Assembly (NCBI RefSeq): GCF_035083965.1
Contig: NC_089727.1
Location: 2,051,501 to 2,115,500 of the forward strand
Direction of reading: 5' to 3'
Length of the DNA stretch: 64,000 nucleotides
DNA from: Branchiostoma lanceolatum
Taxonomy: Eukaryota; Chordata; Leptocardii; Amphioxiformes; Branchiostomatidae
In this document: positions 57,979 through 64,000 of the stretch, one piece after another
Position numbering within the stretch: the first letter of the stretch is position 1
How the letters are laid out: each line of letters starts with the position of its first letter
Position numbers and translations under genes: made by a program
Notes under the pieces: model-generated
Database searches by the model: none
Told to the model about the DNA's origin: nothing
Seen by the model: the letters and a program-made list of their open reading frames with translations, nothing else

Positions 57979-60290
57979 ATGGCGACATCTCGTCTAGCAG
58001 CTTTGCTCTCTCCGCTGGTTCTGATCACCATCCTGACGACCTCCGCCGCTGGTGGAAGAAGCCACGGCAGGCTCCTGCTCGTCATCCTGGACGGGTTCCG
58101 GTGGGACCTGGACCGGCTGGAGGACTTGCCGAACCTGGCCGCCTTCTCGGCCGAGGGGGTGAACGTGCCGTACGTCACTCCTGCCTACGTCACATTGACA
58201 TGGCCCAGTATCTTTACCATCGCGACAGGTTCGTTCAAGTTTTATTTCAAACGTGTGAGTGTGCATGCGTGTGTGTGTGTGTGTGTGTGTGTGCGCGTGT
58301 GTGTGTGTGTGTGTATGTGTGTATGTGTGTTTCTGTAGTTCCCATTACACATAACGACGGATTGTCATACATTCTAAGTGTTTCCTTTTTTTTGTTTGTG
58401 GGACTAGAAGGGCCGCAAATGCATAATGGTTGAGTAGTGACGTCTTCCGTCTCTGCTTGTCTATGTTTGTTTATTTGCCTTCTTTCTTTCCAACCTCTTT
58501 TGGTTTCCGCAGGACTTCACCCAGAAAGCCACGGTAATTTGCACAACCTGATTTTCAACAAGTCAACTGGGCAGCTCAACCTTCCAGAAAATGCCAAAAG
58601 TCCAACGGATGTTCTGAACGCCGGAGTGGAGCCGCTTTGGGTGACGGCCGGTAAACAGGGCAGGCGGACGGGCACCTACATGTTAGAGGCCGTCCCTGGC
58701 ATACTGCCGGACGTCTACGTCAACGTGCCTTTTACCAGGCGGAACGAAACCTTTGAAGAGATTTATACTGGCATGGGCACTGCGCTGGACTGGTTTTCGA
58801 CGGGAGATGTCGACTTTACCACTTTTTACATCGGCAAGTTGGATAACGTGTCGCACGTCTACGGGCCTGAGTCCCCTGCCGCCCGGGCGAGTCTGAAACA
58901 AATAGACGGAGTTATCGGCTACCTGCTCCAACAGGTCAAACAACGAGGGCTGACGGACCTCAACATCATCCTCACGGCCGATCACGGCTTTCGGCAAGTC
59001 TACGACGTCCCCAATCCGATCGAGATCTTGCGCTACGTGAACGCCTCGTCGCTTCAAATGCTGATCGCGGACTACGGACCGCTGGCGCTGATCCAGCCGG
59101 CCCCGGGCCGAAGGGAGGAGGTGTACGCCGCGCTGGCCGGCAGCCACCCCAACATGACGGTTTACTACAAGGAGGACTTCCCGACCAGATTCCACTACGC
59201 CAACAGTCCCCGCATGACAGACATCCTGGCTATGGCGGACCCTGGATATGTCATCTATTCGGTAGGTACCCTTAATTACCTTCACCAAGAAGGTTATGTT
59301 GTCGGGCTGTGCGTCTATTTGTGCGCTTAAATATGTGCCTGTTTATGAACAGTATAACTCAAGATGCATCGTGTTCAAGACATGCAATGGTCATGGTTGG
59401 CAGCTCTTGGGACAGAAGGTACTTGGTGCAGACTTGAGTCCCCTAACGGCTTCTTTGGTGCTGCAGGGGCCGATATTATTTGATACTTTGGACGAAACTA
59501 GCTCAAGAAGTGCTTGGCTAAAAACGAGAGCCAAAGCGAAGCTGTATTCTACTGCCCCCTAACGTTACTAGAAAAGTAACCTCAGTTAAGTATGACAAAT
59601 GAAGTAGCTTTATCTGCGTGCTTAGTGTGCAGTAAGCTTAAGTTAAAGTCCTTCCCGCACCAGATAAGGCGGTGCATAAGGCGGCGCCCATCTCCGTTTC
59701 GGCAGCCCTTGGGCCACACAACTTTCGCAAGTCACAATAGCAGGGGCTAGTCCACTGGTAGTGGTGTGTTTAACTAGCATACTCTTTCCCAAATGCTGAG
59801 AGCTAAGCAGAGAAAGCAGTATGTACCATTTTTAGAGTCTTTGGTACGGCCCGGCCAGGGTTCGAACTCACGACCTACCGTATGCAAGGCGAACACTCTA
59901 CCCACTCGGCCATTGTACCTGTTATTAACAGTGCAATAACATCTCACGTTACTGCATCATTGATCTTGTTCGTTCTAATCACAGCGGTACCCTGGAAGGT
60001 TAATCTTCCCTGGAGACCACGGGTACGACAACCGGGACCCGGCCATGCAGGTGCTGTTCCGGGCGTGGGGGCCGAACTTCCGGCGGGGCTACATGCGGTC
60101 CGACCCGTTCGACTCCGTCCACATCTACCCCCTCATGTGCGCGATCCTCGGGGTGGACCCTGCGCCCAACAACGGCACCCTGGAGGAGGTCAGTGACATG
60201 CTGGTCGGGGTGAGTAGCCGGGGTTTACAGAACAGCGCTGAGACCTACGTCTTCCTGATGGCTATGGCTTTCATAGTGATGCTGATGTGA
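57979..60290 (+). CDS. ENPP-C: ENPP7-like ectophosphodiesterase (434 aa)
   Basis: Exons 57979-58228, 58513-59261 and 59985-60290, total 1305 nt in frame, the same lengths as ENPP-B. Signal peptide MATSRLAALLSPLVLITIL... Ligands: Asp38, Thr74, Asp194/His198 (DNVSH), Asp240-His241 (TADHGF), His345 (GDHGYDN). The residue after the nucleophile Thr is Trp (LTWPS), where the other copies have Val. The second half of exon 2 (from the DHG motif) is nearly identical to the opposite-strand gene ENPP-A, while the first half follows ENPP-B and -D. Hydrophobic C-terminus (YVFLMAMAFIVMLM). Intron 2 carries a SINE that ENPP-B lacks. Confidence 0.9.
58266..58332. repeat. (GT)n in intron 1 of ENPP-C
   Basis: GT dinucleotide with CG and TA interruptions, starting about 40 bp after the exon-1 donor. 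Confidence 0.9.
59636..59921 (-). repeat. tRNA-derived SINE (second family) in intron 2 of ENPP-C
   Basis: Minus-strand head 'caatggccgagtgggtagag' with B box GAGTTCGAACCC, body 'accaaagactctaaaaatgg...tttgggaaagagtatg' and an additional ~120-bp tail. It is absent from the matching intron of ENPP-B, so it inserted after that duplication. Confidence 0.8.
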
Positions 60291-61607
60291 TAAAACATGC
60301 AAATAGTTCATAGTCGTACTGACTAGGCAGCATATTCCATAACACCAATCAGGCCTATATGATCTATTGGTGACAAGCAGAATTGTAACGATGCACTGAG
60401 TTTTAGAAAAATAATGGGAAAAGACGTCGTGTGGTCAGATTCCCGTGTTTTGCAATAGGAAATGTATATCCACTATAATTTAACATCCAAATACTACTGT
60501 AATATGCAGTGATCTGAATATCTTAAAGTCAGAGAGAGTAGCGGGTGTATTCCAGAGCATTGCTTAAAGGCCTTAGCGCTAAGACCTAAGTCTTGCTGCT
60601 GATAGCTATGGCTTTCATAGTGATGCTGATGTGATGAAAAGATTGAATATCTTAAAGTCCCTGAGAGTAGCGGGTGTATTAAGGCCTACAGTTTCTTTTT
60701 GACAACCTTAATTGTTACGATGACACTGATGTTTTAAATAAGTAAAATAAAAGGATGAAGTGTCAAGTAGTATTACTATTAGAAGTCATGGTGATGCGGT
60801 GAAAAGATTGATTACAAGTGAGTAGGCAACGTTTTAGTAAGGCACGTAATCTCTTGTTGACAACCATTTCAAATGTTACGATGACACTGATGTCAGTAGA
60901 AAACTACTATAAAGTGTCGGGTAGTATTAGAAGCCATGGTGATGTGGTAAAAAGATCGATTACGAGTAGTCAACGTTTTTGTAAGGCAGGTTATCTCTTG
61001 TTGACAACCGTATCAAATGTTTCGATGACATTGGCTTTAGAAAAATACTAGTATAAAGCGTCGGGTGGTACGAGAAACGATGTCGATGTGGTGAAAAGAT
61101 CCATTACGAGTAAGTAGCCAACGTTTTTGTAAGGCACGTAATCTTTTGTTGACAACTATATCAAATGTTGCGATGACGTTAAATATTTTTATAAATACGA
61201 AGATAAAGTGACAGGTGGTTGGATTCTTGTGCTGCATTATAGGAAATGTAATACCCTCAATTACTACCAAAAGGATATAAAGGGTGTGTATGTACAATAA
61301 TTTTACAGTAACAATCATGAAGATTAGATATAGCCCAGTCTACACATAACCGTGTTTGCGTCGGTGAATGCTTACGCAGACTCACACAGCGTTATTGTCC
61401 CGATGAAATATTTTTGTCTGTTCCCAACATACTATCCAATAAACTGACCAAATATGACTATCCACCCTCCGACTCATTTTCTTAAACTTTCAGGGACACA
61501 CAGAATTAGTCTGCCACGTTGCTATGGTAACGGATGATGCAAACACGTCAACATGTCGTTTACTCTACGTAAATGACATCAAGCAAACAATCACAACCTT
61601 AATATGC

Positions 61608-61686
<79 letters not shown>

Positions 61687-62533
61687 TAGAGAAAGATAGA
61701 TTAATTGATAGATAGATATACTGATTGAAATAGATGAAGATATAGATAAAGAATCTGATATCTTTTAGTGGTCTTATCCCACTGTTATCTACCACAAACC
61801 CTTCAAAAGGGATAAGAACGTCTGCCTGTAAATACCGTTTTATATTAGGAGGGCTTTATTACGATGCCAATCCCTATTCCGACTTTTAATCAGACGATTT
61901 TACAGTGACATCCAAGACATGAAAAGGATTAACTAAAAGGCAAGCTACGTAATTTTGCACATGTGGATTAAGGTGACAGCTACTCATCACCGAACATATC
62001 CGAAACGTTTGGCTTTAGTTTATTGATCCTCTGGTATGTTGTGAGCTTACTGTGTAGAGGATTTGATCCCTTACTGTTCTTTAAAATCCATTCCGACCAT
62101 CGATACGTGCGTCTACTCAAACATAGCAATTCTCTGTGGCAGAACATGCAGATATGTAACGCAGACTTACCTGTATATACACTGGTTTGTTATATTGTTT
62201 AGCCTCCATAACAGGCTATCTTGGCCTTTTTTGGCTTATAATGAATGCACATTGTGCTGATGCCTTCTGATCGTACTGGGTCGCTTGTGCTGCCAGCCTT
62301 GACCTAATGGTTACGGACTGGCCGCACAAACGACCTAGTACAAAAAGGAGGCACCGGCAAAACGTGGTTCAGAAGCCCCCGGCCCCAAAGAAGGCCAAGA
62401 GAGCACGTTATGTTTTGTGTTGTTACTGTCTAAAGAACTTGATATCTTGCAACGGTATTTTCCCACCGTAACCACCAACCCTTCAAAGTAGGACAGCAGA
62501 ACGCGCGGAGTCATTCGCGTCGCATCCTTCGTC
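60291..62533. other. 3' flank of ENPP-C and upstream region of ENPP-D
   Basis: Matches 53340-55205 almost base for base, with the 145-bp repeats (60590-61220), AATAAA at 60746-60751 and 61438-61443, and (GATA)n at 61608-61690. It then continues into the conserved ENPP upstream block. No further gene was found. Confidence 0.7.
61608..61690. repeat. (GATA)n tract 3' of ENPP-C
   Basis: About 19 copies of GATA, longer than the partner tract at 54652-54740. Confidence 0.95.
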
Positions 62534-62938
62534 ATGGCGACACCTCGTCTAGCAGCTTTGCTCTCTCCGTTGTTTCTGATCACCATCCTGACGACCTCCG
62601 CTAGCGCCGCTGGTGGAAGAAGCCACGGCAGACTCCTGCTCGTCATCCTGGACGGGTTCCGGTGGGACCTGGACCGGCTGGAGGACTTGCCGAACCTGGC
62701 CGCCTTCTCGGCCGAGGGCGTGAACGTGCCGTACCTCACTCCTGCTTACGTCACAATGACAGTGCCCAGTATCTTCACCATCGTGACAGGTTTGTTCAAC
62801 TTTTATTTCGAACGTGTGAGATGTGATAAGGAACGGATGTGGATATATAATGCTTGATGGCAGCAACAGGGGCTAAGACAGAACAAGCATCAAGATATGA
62901 CTTTGTTTGGATCCACAATCATATACATATAAATATAC

Positions 62939-62973
<35 letters not shown>

Positions 62974-63911
62974 CGCGCCTGCGTTTCTGTAGTTCCCAAT
63001 ACACATAGCAAAGGATTGCCATACATCCTAAGTGTTGTCATTGTTTGTTTGTGGGACTGGAAGGGCCGCAAAAGCAGTCACGGTTAAGTGGTGAAGTCTG
63101 AATCTTTGCTGTTTTTGCTCATTGGCCTTCGTACAATACTTCCTTTCGTTTCGTTTCAACAGGACTTTACCCGGAAAGCCACGGTGTTTTGTACAACTTT
63201 CTTTTCGACAAGTCAACGGGGCAGGTCATGTTTCCGGAAAATGCCCAAAATTCAACGGATGTTCTGAACGCCGGAGTGGAGCCGCTTTGGGTGACGGCCA
63301 GTAAGCAGGGCAGGCGGACGGGCACCTACATGTTCGAAACCGTCCCGGGCATGCTGCCGGACGTCTACGTCAACGTGCCTTTTACCAAGCGGAACGAAAC
63401 CTTTGAAGAGATCTATACTGGTATGGGCACTGCGTTGGACTGGTTTTCGAAGGAGAATGTTGAATTCACTGCTTTTTACATCGGCACGCTGGATAATGCG
63501 TCGCATGCATACGGGCCTGAGTCCCCTGCCGCCCGGGCGAGTCTAAAACAAATAGACGGAGTTATCGGCTACCTGCTCCAACAAGTCAAACAACGAGGAC
63601 TTACGGACCTCAACATCATCCTCGCAGCCGATCACGGCTTTCGGCAAGTCTTGAACGTCTCCAACCCGATCGAGATCTACAAATACGTGGATCCATCCTC
63701 CCTGACACTGCTGCTTGCCGACCTAGGACCGCTGGCGCTGATCCAGCCGGCCCCGGGCCGAAGGGAGGAGGTGTACGCCGCGCTGGCCGGCAGCCACCCC
63801 AACATGACGGTTTACTACAAGGAGGACTTCCCGACCAGATTCCACTACGCCAACAGTCCCCGCATGACAGACATCCTGGCCATGGCGGACCCTGGATACG
63901 TCATCTATTCG
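62534..63911 (+). CDS. ENPP-D: ENPP7-like ectophosphodiesterase, exons 1-2 (3' partial)
   Basis: Exons 62534-62789 and 63163-63911. Exon 3 lies beyond the window end. Exon 1 is 6 nt longer than in ENPP-B (an extra Ser-Ala after the signal peptide). Visible catalytic residues: Asp40, Thr76 (MTVPS), Asp196/His200 (DNASH), Asp242-His243 (AADHGF). Intron 1 and most of exon 2 are almost identical to ENPP-B (both carry gggcgcgcctgcg after the GT tract), closer than either is to ENPP-C. No break is seen in the visible part. Confidence 0.88.
62941..62973. repeat. (GT)n in intron 1 of ENPP-D
   Basis: Shorter version of the ENPP-B tract at the same intron position. Confidence 0.9.
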
Positions 63912-64000
63912 GTAGGTACCTTTGATTACCTTCACCAAAAAGGTTATATGATTTATATATTGTTGGGCTGTGTGTCTATTTGTGCGCGTATATATGTGCC

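Noticed and set aside
58683..59288. A 201-codon minus-strand frame
   Set aside because: It is the antisense shadow of ENPP-C exon 2; the same frame appears, shorter, opposite the other ENPP copies.
1..64000. CRISPR array or bacterial operon structure
   Set aside because: The window is eukaryotic; the regular repeats seen are microsatellites and minisatellites without spacers.

Overview
The window looks like animal genomic DNA, most likely from an amphioxus (Branchiostoma). The reasons are split genes with consensus GT-AG introns, tandem lineage-specific gene families, an intronless LRR-Ig receptor of a kind expanded in amphioxus, many tRNA-derived SINEs and small inverted-repeat transposons, and long microsatellites. 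The species is an inference; no search was run.

Three blocks are present. (1) Positions 1-44635 hold five tandem copies of a type-B carboxylesterase gene (CES-1 to CES-5, my labels). CES-1 (+, 5' end outside the window) and CES-2 (+, a pseudogene) lie left of the LRR-Ig gene. CES-3, CES-4 and CES-5 (all -) lie right of it. The reconstructed genes have ten coding exons with nearly fixed lengths (85, 142, ~205, 180, 275, 79, ~177, ~181, ~228, ~280 nt). The three complete models keep frame and give 594, 611 and 612 residues with Ser-Glu-His triads. (2) Positions 12901-15714 (-) hold a single-exon LRR-Ig transmembrane receptor. An in-frame TAG splits its acidic, tyrosine-containing repeat tail. 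(3) Positions 45755-64000 hold four ENPP7-like ectonucleotide pyrophosphatase/phosphodiesterase genes: ENPP-A (-), then ENPP-B, -C and -D (+, D cut by the window edge). Each has three coding exons and all visible zinc ligands.

Both enzyme families carry signal peptides, and most copies end in a short hydrophobic tail that suggests surface anchoring. Carboxylesterases and ENPP7 are digestive or detoxifying enzymes in vertebrates, so a gut-surface enzyme cluster is a reasonable inference. A DR1 (HNF4/RXR-type) motif sits 30-55 bp upstream of the ATG in CES-3, -4 and -5. A degraded ENPP last exon between CES-4 and CES-5 suggests that a CES+ENPP unit was once duplicated together.

The space between genes holds SINEs, MITEs with clear target-site duplications, a 2.4-kb inverted-repeat element containing a truncated LINE reverse transcriptase, minisatellites, and long (ATCC)n, (GATA)n and (GT)n tracts.
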